Shown here piece after piece: positions 25,237 through 35,205 of a DNA stretch of 64,000 bases. The position numbers were made by a program, and so were the translations under genes. Where the stretch lies: assembly GCF_004360225.1 (NCBI RefSeq), contig NZ_SNUA01000003.1:248001-312000 (forward strand), written 5' to 3'. The notes beneath the pieces are model-generated. The model saw nothing but the letters and a program-made list of their open reading frames with translations, did no database searches and was not told where the DNA came from. The stretch comes from Alcanivorax sp. 24 (lineage in GTDB: Bacteria > Pseudomonadota > Gammaproteobacteria > Pseudomonadales > Alcanivoracaceae). How positions within the stretch are numbered: position 1 is the first letter of the stretch; each line of letters opens with the position of its first letter.

Positions 25237-27676
25237 GCAACTGCTGCGTCCCTGGCGCTCCCCGGCGTTCCGGATTCAGGCGCTGGCGCTGATGGTGGCC
25301 ACGCTCGCCATCGCCACCGTGGTGCTGTTGCGGGGCGAGCTGGAACACCGCTTCGCCACCCGCACCGCCGAGGCCATTGGCGGCGATCTGGTGCTGGAAG
25401 GCAGTGCCCCGCCCAGTGCCCGGCAAAAAGCCATGGTCAGTGATCTTGCCAGCGCCAACACCCTGACCTTCAGCAGCGTACTGGTGCGTGACGACACCTT
25501 CGTTCTGGCCAGCGTCCAGGCGGTGGACCAGGGCTACCCTCTGTATGGTTCCGTGGCGGTGGCTGGAGAGCGTTTCAGTGACCCGCGAAGGGTCGATCAT
25601 GGCCCCGCCCCCGGTGAGGTGTGGTTGGCCGGTACGGCTCTCGATCGGCTGGAACAACAGGTCGGTGATACCGTCACCATTGGCGACCTGCCATTGCGGG
25701 TCACCGCCGTGTTGGAACAGGAGCCGGACCAGGGTGCCGGTTTCTACAGCATGAATCCGCGCGTGCTGATGAATCTCGCCGACGTGCCGGGTACCGGTAT
25801 TATCGGCCCCGGCACCCGCGCCCGTTACAAACTGCACCTGCGCGCGCCGGGTGAGACGATGGCGCCGCTGATCGAACAACTGACGCCGACACTGGCCGCC
25901 AACCAGGAACTGGAAACCCGCGACAACGCCGGCTTGCGTTCCATGGGGCCACTGCGCCAACTGACCCTGTGGGGACAACTGGCGGTGATGATGGTGGTGC
26001 TGTTGTGCGGCGGCGCGGTCTATCTCGCCGCCGGCGTGCGCAGCCTTGAGCAGGCCCGGCGCAGCGCGGTGATGAAAACCTTCGGCGCCTCCCGGGCCAA
26101 GGTGCTGCGCTGGATCTTGTCGCGCGAGTTGACCGCGCTGCTGCCGGCCATGCTTACCGGGCTGGCGCTGGCGGTAGCGGCGTTTCTGGCCTTGCAACAA
26201 TGGCTCGGTGATGCTCTGAGCTGGCGCCCCGGACCAGGTAGCTGGTTGCTTCTGGCGCTGGCACCGCTGGTGATCTGGGCCGGGTTCGCGTTGCCCCGTC
26301 TATGGCGGCTGGCGGATCTGCCTCCGCGTCAGATCCTGCAACCGGAACCGTCCGCGCCGGTAGCCCGCACCGGGCTCAATCTGGTTGGCGCGTTGGCGGC
26401 GCCGGTGCTGGTGGCCATGGTGCTGTCCGGTTCGCTGATGGAGTTGCTGCAGTTGCTGGGGCTGATGGTGGCGGTGGCGGTGGGGCTGCCATTGCTGCTC
26501 TGGGCACCGCTACGCCTGGCCGACCGCCTTGGCGACCGCTGGCCATTGGCGCCCAGACTGGCGCTGCGGCGCCTGTCCCGGCGTCCGCTGACTACCCTTC
26601 CGATGCTCTCCGCGTTGGTGTTGGCGCTGGCGATCATGTCCATGTCCAGTCACGTGGGTCAGCAATTACTGAGCCAATGGCGCGCCACCTTGCCGGAAAA
26701 AGCCCCCAACTATTTCGTGCTGAACCTGTTCGAACCGGACCTGCCTGCGTTTCGCCAATGGCTGGATCGTCACGGCGCGGAAACGCCGCAATTGTACCCG
26801 GTGGTGCGCGGCCGACTGGTGGAGGTCAACGGGCAACCGGTAAGCGAGGCGGTGACCAAGGAAAGCGATGACCGGGAACGAGGCGAGCGGGCGCTGAACC
26901 GGGATCTGTCCCTGACCGAGGGCGACACGCTGCCCGCCAGCAACCAGATCGCTTCCGGGCGCTGGCTCGATCCGGAGCGGCCCGGCGAAGTCTCGGTGGA
27001 ATCAGAACTGGCCGCCTCCCTGGGGCTGCGGGTGGGTGACCAGTTGCGCTTCACCGGTGTCTCCGGCGAATTGAGCGCCACCATCGTTGGCCTGCGGGAG
27101 GTGGATTGGGAAAGCTTCCAACCTAATTTTTACTTCATGTTCAGCCCCGGCACCCTGGACGGCGAGGACCGCTACTGGCTGACCAGCTTCTATCTGGACG
27201 AAGCCGGCAGTGGCGCCCTGCCCGATCTGATTCGCGCTTTTCCTCAGATCACCTTGCTGGATGTGAACGCGCTGCTGGGTCAGGCGCAGACGCTGATTGC
27301 CCAGGCCAGCCGCGCCGCTCTCGCCCTCGCCGCGTTACTGCTGGCCAGCAGTGTCCTGGTCATGGCCGCGGCCTGGCTCGCCGGCAGCGGTCAGCGGCGG
27401 AAGGACGATGCCCTGTTGCGCGTGCTCGGCGGCAGCCGCTCACTGTTGCGGCGGGTGGCCGTCATCGAGCAGTTGTGGCTGATGGGCGGTGCCGCCGTGT
27501 TCGCACTGGTACTGCATTTTCTGGCGTTATGGCCGCTGGGGCAGCGTATGTTCGACGGCGATCTGCCGCTGTCTCCGTGGATGCTGCTGCCCTGGGCGGT
27601 GGTGCTGCCGTGGCTGGCGGTACAGCGGATTCTGCCCCACCGTACCGGCCCGCCACTGGCCCGGTTGAGCGGTTAA
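25229..27676 (+). CDS. ABC transporter permease, YbbP-like (FtsX/MacB type)
   Basis: 815 residues with about ten membrane helices: one near the N-terminus, a periplasmic domain (about 40-240), a first FtsX-like block (250-360), a middle group of helices (380-440), a second periplasmic domain (480-680) and a C-terminal block (690-800). The duplicated FtsX motifs (QARRSAVMKTFGASRAKVLR and GSGQRRKDDALLRVLGGSRS) are typical. It pairs with the upstream ATPase (8-bp overlap). Confidence 0.9.
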   Translation: MTEQLLRPWRSPAFRIQALALMVATLAIATVVLLRGELEHRFATRTAEAIGGDLVLEGSAPPSARQKAMVSDLASANTLTFSSVLVRDDTFVLASVQAVDQGYPLYGSVAVAGERFSDPRRVDHGPAPGEVWLAGTALDRLEQQVGDTVTIGDLPLRVTAVLEQEPDQGAGFYSMNPRVLMNLADVPGTGIIGPGTRARYKLHLRAPGETMAPLIEQLTPTLAANQELETRDNAGLRSMGPLRQLTLWGQLAVMMVVLLCGGAVYLAAGVRSLEQARRSAVMKTFGASRAKVLRWILSRELTALLPAMLTGLALAVAAFLALQQWLGDALSWRPGPGSWLLLALAPLVIWAGFALPRLWRLADLPPRQILQPEPSAPVARTGLNLVGALAAPVLVAMVLSGSLMELLQLLGLMVAVAVGLPLLLWAPLRLADRLGDRWPLAPRLALRRLSRRPLTTLPMLSALVLALAIMSMSSHVGQQLLSQWRATLPEKAPNYFVLNLFEPDLPAFRQWLDRHGAETPQLYPVVRGRLVEVNGQPVSEAVTKESDDRERGERALNRDLSLTEGDTLPASNQIASGRWLDPERPGEVSVESELAASLGLRVGDQLRFTGVSGELSATIVGLREVDWESFQPNFYFMFSPGTLDGEDRYWLTSFYLDEAGSGALPDLIRAFPQITLLDVNALLGQAQTLIAQASRAALALAALLLASSVLVMAAAWLAGSGQRRKDDALLRVLGGSRSLLRRVAVIEQLWLMGGAAVFALVLHFLALWPLGQRMFDGDLPLSPWMLLPWAVVLPWLAVQRILPHRTGPPLARLSG

Positions 27677-27685
27677 AACATCGAC

Positions 27686-27877
27686 CCGCTGTGGGAGCTT
27701 TGTCCGGGCGGTGGGCCACTGCCAGCGAATGGGCTCTCGACCCAAAAGATTCGCTTGCCAGCAAGCTTCCCACAGCGGCTTCGTGACAGGGCCTGTGGGA
27801 GACCAGCTTGCTGGCGAATTCCGCCCTCCGACGTTTGGGACATTCGCTTGCCAGCAAGCTTCCCACAGCGGGCTTGT
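27686..27877. repeat. Four REP-like copies
   Basis: Copies lie at about 27686-27730 (with an inserted internal stretch), 27749-27783 (minus), 27791-27820 (plus) and 27841-27876 (minus). Cores differ (TTGC/GCAA, CCAG/CTGG), but the outer CTGTGGGA and GCGAAT parts are kept. They fill the gap between the convergent ABC permease and MFS genes. Confidence 0.85.
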
Positions 27878-27896
27878 AGCACGCGTCCGGCGATTC

Positions 27897-29075
27897 TCAG
27901 CTCCGCCGCGCCAGGCCCCAATAGCATCCCAATGCCGCCAGCGCCGTCGCCGCCATCAATCCGGTCATCGGCAATGGAGTGCCGTTATGTATCATTCCCA
28001 GCCCGGTGCCGATCAGTCCCGCGAGCAGGAACTGCAGGCAGCCATTGAGACCAGTGGCGGCGCCGGAATCACTGTCAAAGTAGGCGAGAAAGCTGGCGAT
28101 GGCGTTGGGAATGATCAGCGCGCCCATACCCGCCACCATCATGATCAGGGGCACCGTGTTCCACAGCGATAAGGCCCCGGTTAACGTCAGCACCAGCAGA
28201 GCAAGCGCCGACAACGTCTGAATCACCAGCGCCACGCCGAGAATGTCGGCGCCGCGATAGCGGCGCAGCAACAGCACATTGAGCCGGTTCAGACCGAGCA
28301 TGGTGACGATGTTGCAGCCGAAATAGATCGGGAAACGGGTTTCATCGATACCGAAATAATCGATGTAGAGGAACGCCGCGTCGGTAATGAAGATGAACAT
28401 GGCGGAGAAGCCCAGACTGTTGGCGAGGATGAACCCCATCGCCACCCGTTGCCGCAACACCCGGCCATAGGCGGCGAACATGCGATGACGCAGCGGCTCC
28501 GGATCCACCTTCGGTATCACCGTGGGCAACGCGAACCGCAATACCAGCACCGCCACCACCGCATAAGCCGCCAGAAACACGAAGATGCTCTGCCAGCCCA
28601 GTTGTTTCAGTAACACGGCGCCGATGGCGGGCGCCAGCAACGGTGCCATCAACATCACCAGGCCGATGGTGGTCAGCACCCTGCCGGCATCCGGACCGGT
28701 GAAGTGATCCCGCACCGAAGCCGCGCAGATTACCACCGTGGCGCCACCACCAACGGCCTGGACCACCCGCAGCAGATAGAGCATCCGCACACTCTCGGTG
28801 ACGGCGATGGCGAGACTGGCGAGAAAGAACACCAGCAGTCCCACATAGGCCACCGGCTTGCGCCCGAAGTGGTCCGATAACGGACCACCCAGCCATTGTC
28901 CCAGCGCTACCCCGATCACATAAAAACTCACCGACAGCTCCACCGCGTGCACCGCCACGCCGAAGTCATCGGCCATGGTCGGCAGCGCCGGCAGATAGGT
29001 ATCGATGGCCAGCGGCCCGAGGGCCACCAGACTGCCCAGCATGATCGCCAGGCGCGTGGGGGAAATGGCAGACAT
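27897..29075 (-). CDS. Bcr/CflA family MFS drug efflux transporter
   Basis: 392 residues, about 12 helices. The N-terminus (LGSLVALGPLAIDTYLPALP, TMADDFGV) is diagnostic of the Bcr/CflA subfamily, and motif A appears as GGPLSDHFGRKPVAYVG. It exports drugs or dipeptides by proton antiport at the inner membrane. It is a second such pump in the window (the other starts at 703) and is only distantly similar to that one. Confidence 0.9.
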   Translation of the reverse strand: MSAISPTRLAIMLGSLVALGPLAIDTYLPALPTMADDFGVAVHAVELSVSFYVIGVALGQWLGGPLSDHFGRKPVAYVGLLVFFLASLAIAVTESVRMLYLLRVVQAVGGGATVVICAASVRDHFTGPDAGRVLTTIGLVMLMAPLLAPAIGAVLLKQLGWQSIFVFLAAYAVVAVLVLRFALPTVIPKVDPEPLRHRMFAAYGRVLRQRVAMGFILANSLGFSAMFIFITDAAFLYIDYFGIDETRFPIYFGCNIVTMLGLNRLNVLLLRRYRGADILGVALVIQTLSALALLVLTLTGALSLWNTVPLIMMVAGMGALIIPNAIASFLAYFDSDSGAATGLNGCLQFLLAGLIGTGLGMIHNGTPLPMTGLMAATALAALGCYWGLARRS

Positions 29076-29191
29076 ACAGGCTCCGTTTTTGGCGAACGGC
29101 TTTCCTCACCCGTCGGGTCTCACGGGGTTCGCCAGGGGTATAAGCGGGGTACGCGACGCCGGCCAGCGTGGCCGGGCAGTCACAAGATCAG

Positions 29192-29457
29192 GGCCTGTTC
29201 ACGCTATTTTCATCCCGTCTGCTGGATGCCCTTTTTGCCTCCAGCGAGGCGGAGGGCACGCGGTTTGGTCATTCCAAATGAATAACCGACAACGACGCGG
29301 GAGGTAAAAAGGGCTCCAGCCCTTCGGGTTGCGGCTAAAACGTCACCACTCTACGTTACTCGTCGTTCATTTGGAACAACCAAACTTCTCTCCTCGCGCC
29401 TGGATTGGTGACGTTTTAGCCGCAACAGGCGGGACGAAAATAGCATGAACAGGCCCT
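29192..29457. mobile_element. 266-bp MITE-like element with nested inverted repeats
   Basis: Terminal inverted repeats of 29 bases (29192-29220 and 29429-29457) match at 26 positions; both begin AGGGCCTGTTCA. Inside are a second inverted pair (from 29265, GTTTGGTCATTCCAAATGAA, against the strand-reversed copy ending at 29385) and a third (29328-29347, GTTGCGGCTAAAACGTCACC, against 29407-29426). No transposase frame is inside. The whole can fold into a long hairpin. No obvious target-site duplication is seen. It sits between the MFS gene and the antiporter, which are divergent. Confidence 0.82.
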
Positions 29458-29635
29458 AACACCGTCGGCACCATTTCCCCTGCTTCGTGGCGCAATCGCC
29501 CCAATCCGTCGGGCCGACATCGGCAACCATTGAAAAATCCATGCTCCCGGACGGTTCCGATACGACCAGTGAGGCCCTACACTTGCGCAGATGCCCCGGG
29601 CCACCGGGCACTCCCAAGCCAGTAAAAGGATGTTC

Positions 29636-31486
29636 ATGGAACTGACTCTTCCGATCCAGCTTGCCCTGATCGTGGTGGTGGCCTTTCTATGCCAATGGGG
29701 CGCCTGGCGCCTCAAACTGCCGGCGATTCTGCCGCTTCTGCTGTCCGGTCTGCTGCTCGGTGGCGGCCTCGGGCTGATCGATCCCAAAGCCATGTTCGGC
29801 GACCTGTTACTGCCCAGCGTGTCCCTGGCGGTGTCGATCATCCTGTTTGAAGGCGCGCTCACTCTCAAATTCGATGAAATACGCGGTCTGGAGCGCACCG
29901 TACGCCGACTGGTGACCTGGGGCGCTCTGGTCACCTGGGCGGTGGTCACCGCCGCCACCTGGCATTTCCTCAAACTGCCACTGGATATGGCGTTGCTGTT
30001 CGGTGCCTTGGTGGTGGTCACCGGCCCTACCGTTATCGTTCCGCTGTTGCGCAGCGTGCGGCCGGTCAGCAGCGTGTCACGGTTGCTGCGCTGGGAGGGC
30101 ATCGTCATCGATCCGCTCGGCGCGATTCTGGTGGTGTTGGCCTATGAACTGGTGGCGGCCACCGGCCAGGGAGCACTGCTCCATGGCCTTTGGTTATTCG
30201 CCCAGTCCATGGTGCTGGGCGTGGTGATCGGTTCCCTGGTGGCGTTCATGCTGGCGTTTCTGCTCAAGCGCCATCTGGTCCCGGAATACCTGCGCAGCTT
30301 CCTGGTGTTGTCCGTGGTGGTGGGCGAGTTCGTGCTGGCCAACTGGCTTGGCGAGGAATCCGGGCTGGTGGCGGTCACCGCCACCGGTATCGTGCTGGCC
30401 AACCTCAAGGGCGTGCGCACCGACGATATTCTCCACTTCAAGGAGAACCTGTCGGTGATGCTGATTTCGGTTCTGTTCATCATCCTCGCCGCCCGCCTGG
30501 ACATGGCCCAGCTGGCGCAGCTGGGCAGTGCCACCCTGGTGGTGTTGCTGGTGGTGCAATTGGTGGCCCGCCCGTTGTCGGTCTGGGTGTCCACGCTGGG
30601 CAGCAAACTCAATTGGCGGGAGAAAGCATTGCTCGCCTGGATCGCGCCGCGCGGCATCGTCGCCGCGGCGGTGTCCGCCCTGTTCGCGGAGCGTCTGGAA
30701 AGCAACGGCGTGGAAGGCGCCGAGCTGCTGGTGCCGCTGACCTTCTCGGTGATCATCGGCACCGTGGCGCTGCAAAGCCTGACCGCGCGTCCGCTGGCGC
30801 GGCTGTTGAAAGTGGCGGAACCGGCGCCGCGCGGCTTCCTGATCATCGGTGCCAATCCGGTGGCTCGAGCCATCGGCAAGGCACTCAATCAGAATGGTTT
30901 CCCGGCCATGGTCACCGATTCCAGTTGGGAGAACATCCGCGCGGCGCGGATGGCCGGCCTGGCCACTTACTACGGCAACGCGGTTTCCAGCCATGCCGAC
31001 CAGTACCTGGATCTGGTGGGCTACGGCAAGCTGCTGGCGATGAGCCCGCGACGGGAAATGAACGCGGTGGCGACCATGCGCTACCGCCTGGAGTTCGGCG
31101 AACGCAATGTCTACAGCCTGCCCTGGTCCGGTGACAAGGAAGAAAAACACGAGATTGCGTCCCAGCATCGCGGCGGCACTTTGTTCGATGAGGATCTCAC
31201 CTACGCCCGGCTCGCCAGTCTGATCAGCCAGGGTGCCGAAGTGCGCAAGACCCGCCTCACCGACGAATTCGATTACGCCGCCTATCTGCAGGTGGAAGAT
31301 CGCCAGGTGTGGCCGCTGTTCGCGGTGGATAGCCGTGATCGCATCCATGTTTTCAGCGCCGACAGCCGTCCCGAACCCAAGTCCGGCTGGTCACTGTTCG
31401 GTCTGATCCGCGAGGACGACGCCAAGGAAACGGCGAAGGAAAAAAACAATGGTGACAACGGCAATGGCTCTGCCCTGCCGGGGTAA
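29636..31486 (+). CDS. CPA1-family Na+/H+ (cation/proton) antiporter with C-terminal NAD-type domain
   Basis: 616 residues. About 12 membrane helices (1-395) carry the antiporter motifs SIILFEGALTL and DPLGAILVVLAYE, as in NhaP. A cytoplasmic Rossmann/RCK-like domain follows (GFLIIGANPVARAIGKALNQ, about 405-520), then a charged tail. It probably exchanges Na+ or K+ for H+, of clear use in a marine cell. The start is the ATG at 29636, after AAAAGGA; an ATG six bases upstream would be too near that site. Confidence 0.9.
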   Translation: MELTLPIQLALIVVVAFLCQWGAWRLKLPAILPLLLSGLLLGGGLGLIDPKAMFGDLLLPSVSLAVSIILFEGALTLKFDEIRGLERTVRRLVTWGALVTWAVVTAATWHFLKLPLDMALLFGALVVVTGPTVIVPLLRSVRPVSSVSRLLRWEGIVIDPLGAILVVLAYELVAATGQGALLHGLWLFAQSMVLGVVIGSLVAFMLAFLLKRHLVPEYLRSFLVLSVVVGEFVLANWLGEESGLVAVTATGIVLANLKGVRTDDILHFKENLSVMLISVLFIILAARLDMAQLAQLGSATLVVLLVVQLVARPLSVWVSTLGSKLNWREKALLAWIAPRGIVAAAVSALFAERLESNGVEGAELLVPLTFSVIIGTVALQSLTARPLARLLKVAEPAPRGFLIIGANPVARAIGKALNQNGFPAMVTDSSWENIRAARMAGLATYYGNAVSSHADQYLDLVGYGKLLAMSPRREMNAVATMRYRLEFGERNVYSLPWSGDKEEKHEIASQHRGGTLFDEDLTYARLASLISQGAEVRKTRLTDEFDYAAYLQVEDRQVWPLFAVDSRDRIHVFSADSRPEPKSGWSLFGLIREDDAKETAKEKNNGDNGNGSALPG

Positions 31487-31518
31487 AAGGCAGTGGACAA
31501 AAACAGGTGACCTTTAGC

Positions 31519-31643
31519 AGCTGTGGGAAGCTTGCTTGCAAGCGAATATTGCTCAACGCCTGGGCGAACCCCATTCGCGAGCAAGCTCGGCTCCCACAGC
31601 GGCTTTATAGCCCACTCTGTGGGAAGCGAGCTTGCTCGCCAAT
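31519..31643. repeat. Three REP-like copies
   Basis: Copies at 31519-31547 (plus, core TTG-CTTG-CAA), 31573-31605 (minus, core CGAG-CTTG-CTCG) and 31617-31643 (plus, core GCGAG-CTTG-CTCGC). They lie between convergent antiporter and merR genes. Confidence 0.85.
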
Positions 31644-31669
31644 AACGGCCCCGATGGGAGTGTCGGAGA

Positions 31670-32095
31670 TTAGGGCGATATCTCCTCGCCAATCCGCTCG
31701 AAGGAGTCGATCAGTCCGCATATACGGCCGTCGGATAAATGGCGATCCGGCGTGTCTTCCCAGGCCTCCATTGCCTGACGCATGCGCAGACTCAGCGCCT
31801 GCAATTCCTGAATCCTCTCCTCCACCTCTGCAAGCCGGGTCTCGATCAAATCACGCACTCGCGGGCACGGCGTCTGGCCGGCGCCACTGGCGGACATCAA
31901 TTCCGCCACGTCACTGAGCGTGAAACCCAGACTGCGGGCCTTGAGAGCGAAGCACAACCGGCGCAAATCCTCGACACCGTATTCCCGATAGCCGTTGTGT
32001 GGATTGCGGCGCGGCGCGAGCAATCCCAGGTCGGTGTAGTGACGCACGGTTTCCGTGGTGGTGTCCGCGCGGCGTGCCAGATCCGTCACGCGCAT
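31670..32095 (-). CDS. MerR-family regulator, metal-responsive type
   Basis: 141 residues. The MerR helix-turn-helix (MRVTDLARRADTTTETVRHY) and YREYGVEDLRRLCFALKARS are followed by the dimerisation helix. Cys77 and Cys126 with nearby His119 match the positions used by ZntR/CadR/PbrR-type metal sensors. No metal efflux gene adjoins, so its target is distant or it is an orphan. Which metal (or other thiol ligand) it senses cannot be said. Confidence 0.85.
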   Translation of the reverse strand: MRVTDLARRADTTTETVRHYTDLGLLAPRRNPHNGYREYGVEDLRRLCFALKARSLGFTLSDVAELMSASGAGQTPCPRVRDLIETRLAEVEERIQELQALSLRMRQAMEAWEDTPDRHLSDGRICGLIDSFERIGEEISP

Positions 32096-32137
32096 GGTGC
32101 TCTCCCTTCTCTGGTCAGACGGTTTACGGCGGGCCGC

Positions 32138-33700
32138 TCACAGGTCCGCCGGATAACCGGTGATGGCGCGAATTTCCCGGTATAACCCCGACAGACGAGG
32201 ATAAATACGCTGGTAGACCCGCCGATACAATTGCTGATACTGGTCACGAGGGCCGGCCCGGGGCTCAAAGCGTGGTCCCGGGTGGGTCATCGCCGCCACC
32301 GCCCGTTCGTGATCCGGATACAGCCCGGTCCCCACGGCGGCATTGATGGCCGCGCCGAGCCCGGAGGTTTCAAAGGTATGGGGGCGCACCACCGGTAAAT
32401 CAAAGATATCGGCGGTGATCTGCAAAATGCGGTCGCTTTGTGAGCCGCCGCCGGAAACCCGCAGCTCACGAACCGGAACGCGATTGCGTTTCTGCAGGCG
32501 CTCCTGGCCATCCTTGAGCGCGTAGGCGATCCCCTCAACGATGGCGCGGTAAAGGTGCGGGCGATCATGGGCGTCACCGAACCCGAGGATGGCGCCCTTG
32601 GCCTCCGGCCCCGGGAAACGCACGCCGGGATTCCAGAAAGGTTGCAGCATCAGCCCCAGCGCCCCCGGCGGCGACTGGTCCAGTAACTCGTCGAACAAGG
32701 CTTCCGCCGCCACGCCCTGACGCTCGGCACGTTGCACTTCTTCCGCGGCGAACTCGCGCTTGAACCATTCCACCAGCCAGTACCCGCGCTGCACGATAAT
32801 TTCCGAGGTGTAGTAGTCCGGCGCCGCGGCACCGTAGGCGGGCACGAACGGGTACGGTTCCACGTAACGGTGGTTACTGGTATTGAAGGTGGCGGTAGTG
32901 CCGTAGCTGACATGACCGATGTCCGGGCTGAGCGCGCCGGAGCCCAGCACCTCGCAGGCCTTGTCGGCGCCGCAGGCGATCAGAGGCAGACCGGCGGGAA
33001 TGCCGGTGTGGGCTTCGGCCTCGGCGCTGATCCGGCCCAGCGGTTGTCCCGGCGGCACCAGTTCCGGCAACTGTTCGGGACGCACCCTCAAAGCATGCCA
33101 TTTCAGGTCTCCGGGCCTGGCCCATTGCCGGCGCCGGTAATCGAACGGCAGGTAACCCACCTGGCTGGCGGTACAGTCCTTCAATACCCCGCACAGCTTC
33201 CAGGTCAAAAACCCCGACAACAGCACGAAATGCTCGGTACGCCGCCACAGCTCCGGTTCGCGTTCGGCCAGCCAGTTGCATTCCGCCTTGCCGCGAAACT
33301 GGCGCAGCGTGCCGCCCTGCCCCAGCACATTGACGCCCCAGCGCCAGTACCAGGGCAGCTCCGGATAGGCGGCGGCACGGCGCCGATCCAGCCAGATCAC
33401 CGCTGGCCGCAACGGCCGATTGTCCCGATCCAGGCACACCACCGAGGCCCGTTGCGTGGTCAACGCCACCGCCTGTACCCGTTCCTTTAAATCGGGGTGA
33501 GCGCGCCACAACGTCTGGCAGGCCGCGCCGAGGCCCCACCAGAAATGTTCCGCGTCCTGCTCCGCCTCTCCCGGCGGCCCGGGCCAATACGACTCCACCG
33601 GCTGCCGCGCCCTTGCCACCAGTTCGCCACGGGCATCGAACAATAGCGCCCGGGCGCTCTGTGTGCCCTGGTCCAGGGCCAGCAGCAGCGGCGTGCTCAC
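32138..33700 (-). CDS. FGGY-family carbohydrate kinase, glycerol-kinase-like
   Basis: 520 residues. The N-terminal FGGY/actin-like ATPase fold (LLALDQGTQSARALLFDARG), the phosphate motif GHVSYGTTATFNTSN and the C-terminal RELRVSGGGSQSDRILQITA, then ETSGLGAAINAAVGTG, are all present. It is divergent from canonical GlpK. It is the last gene of a three-gene overlapping operon with a GlpD-like enzyme and an AGPS-like flavoprotein, suggesting a glycerol- or glyceraldehyde-type substrate; this is inference. Confidence 0.88.
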   Translation of the reverse strand: MSTPLLLALDQGTQSARALLFDARGELVARARQPVESYWPGPPGEAEQDAEHFWWGLGAACQTLWRAHPDLKERVQAVALTTQRASVVCLDRDNRPLRPAVIWLDRRRAAAYPELPWYWRWGVNVLGQGGTLRQFRGKAECNWLAEREPELWRRTEHFVLLSGFLTWKLCGVLKDCTASQVGYLPFDYRRRQWARPGDLKWHALRVRPEQLPELVPPGQPLGRISAEAEAHTGIPAGLPLIACGADKACEVLGSGALSPDIGHVSYGTTATFNTSNHRYVEPYPFVPAYGAAAPDYYTSEIIVQRGYWLVEWFKREFAAEEVQRAERQGVAAEALFDELLDQSPPGALGLMLQPFWNPGVRFPGPEAKGAILGFGDAHDRPHLYRAIVEGIAYALKDGQERLQKRNRVPVRELRVSGGGSQSDRILQITADIFDLPVVRPHTFETSGLGAAINAAVGTGLYPDHERAVAAMTHPGPRFEPRAGPRDQYQQLYRRVYQRIYPRLSGLYREIRAITGYPADL

Positions 33701-35205
33701 GAGGCCTCCGCCAACCCGCCCGGAACGCCGTAATAGTCATCGCGCAGCCGCCGGTAACGTTGCCACTCCCGCTCCCAGCGCGCCGCATCCCAGCCCAGCT
33801 TGGCGGTGGTCAGACCTTGCAAGCGGTCATGCAGCGCCTGGCCGCCGTCGCGCCGCAGCAGCCCCAGGCGGGTACGGCGTAACAGCAGATCATCCAGATG
33901 CACCACGGCTTCATGCTCCAGACACCAGGACAACAAGGCATCGTCGTCCTGGTCGCCGTGCAGGAATTCATCCACCTGCGCCGGCGCCTCCGGTATCGGT
34001 GCGTACAGAGGGACGTTGCCGCGCCGGGCGCGGCGCCAGCCGGTGCGGTCCAGCAAGCCGGCCGCCAGCAGCGCGTCCAGGGCAATCAGCCTGAACGTGG
34101 TGAGCTTGCCACCGCTCACCGAGATGATGCCGTCGTGCTCCCATACCGCGTGATCCCGTTTTTCCGCGGAGGGCTTGCCGGGTCGGCTGGAGCGGATCAC
34201 CGGGCGGACTCCGGCCATGGACGACAACACGTCTCCGGCGCCAAGCCCGGCGCCGGGGAACTGCTGGTTGAGCAGCTCCAGCAAGTAGTCCATTTCCCGT
34301 GCCGAGGCGCGCGGCTCCCGATTGAGGTCTTCCCCATGGTCCAGATCAGTGGTGCCGACGCACACCACGCCTTCCCAGGGAAAGATGAATACCGGGCGCT
34401 GGTCACGGGGATGCAGCACGGTCAGGCAGTCCCGCACCGGCAGCCGGTCGGCGGAAAAGAACAAGTGGCTGCCTCGCAGTGGCCGGATTCGCTCCTCGTC
34501 GCCGCCCAGTTGCCCGGCCCAGGCGCCGGTGGCATTGATCACCGCGTGGGCGCTCAGGGTCGCGGTGGCGTCATCGGTCAAATCCCGCACCGCCACCCGT
34601 AACGGCGCCGACGTGGCGGCGCCCTCATGGCTCACGCCGGTGACGCGCGCATAGTTGAGCGCCCTGCCCTGATAACGGGCGGCTTCCAGCAGGGTCCTCA
34701 GCACCAGCCGGCAATCGTCGGTGAGGGCATCGGTGTAGCTGAGCGCGCCAGCCAGCCCTTGAGCATCCAGCCCCGGCACCCGTTTCAGCAGGGCCTCGTT
34801 GCTCAGATAGGCACGGTCGCGGATACCGGCCAGGAAATCGTAGACGCCCAATAAAGCGGTCATTGGCCAGCGCCCGGGGAAGCTCCCCTTGCGCAGCGGG
34901 AACAGGTAGGTGGCGCGTTCCACCAGCCCCGGCAGTTCACGCAGCAGGCGTTCCCGCTCTCTCAACGCGTCGCGGGTCAGCCGCACCTGGCCCTGGGCGA
35001 TGTAACGTAAGCCTCCGTGGACCATTTTCGAGGATCGGCTTGATGTGCCCCAGGCGAAATCGGCCTGCTCCAACAGCAGGGTCCGGTAGCCCAGGCGCAC
35101 GGCTTCCAGCAATACGCCGGCGCCGGTGATGCCGCCGCCGATCACGATCAGGTCCCAGTTCTGTTCACTCAGTGACGCCAGTGTCGGCCGTGGCCCCAGT
35201 GTCAT
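33697..35205 (-). CDS. Glycerol-3-phosphate dehydrogenase-like FAD enzyme (GlpD family)
   Basis: 502 residues. The FAD-binding GxGxxG reads VIGGGITGAGVLLEAVRLGY. SSKMVHGGLRYIAQGQVRLT, VCVGTTDLDHGEDLN and SVSGGKLTTFR are family hallmarks. It would oxidise sn-glycerol-3-phosphate to DHAP, passing electrons to quinone at the inner membrane. It overlaps both neighbours by four bases. The operon context (no GlpK/GlpF/GlpR) suggests a paralogue with a special role. Confidence 0.9.
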   Translation of the reverse strand: MTLGPRPTLASLSEQNWDLIVIGGGITGAGVLLEAVRLGYRTLLLEQADFAWGTSSRSSKMVHGGLRYIAQGQVRLTRDALRERERLLRELPGLVERATYLFPLRKGSFPGRWPMTALLGVYDFLAGIRDRAYLSNEALLKRVPGLDAQGLAGALSYTDALTDDCRLVLRTLLEAARYQGRALNYARVTGVSHEGAATSAPLRVAVRDLTDDATATLSAHAVINATGAWAGQLGGDEERIRPLRGSHLFFSADRLPVRDCLTVLHPRDQRPVFIFPWEGVVCVGTTDLDHGEDLNREPRASAREMDYLLELLNQQFPGAGLGAGDVLSSMAGVRPVIRSSRPGKPSAEKRDHAVWEHDGIISVSGGKLTTFRLIALDALLAAGLLDRTGWRRARRGNVPLYAPIPEAPAQVDEFLHGDQDDDALLSWCLEHEAVVHLDDLLLRRTRLGLLRRDGGQALHDRLQGLTTAKLGWDAARWEREWQRYRRLRDDYYGVPGGLAEAS

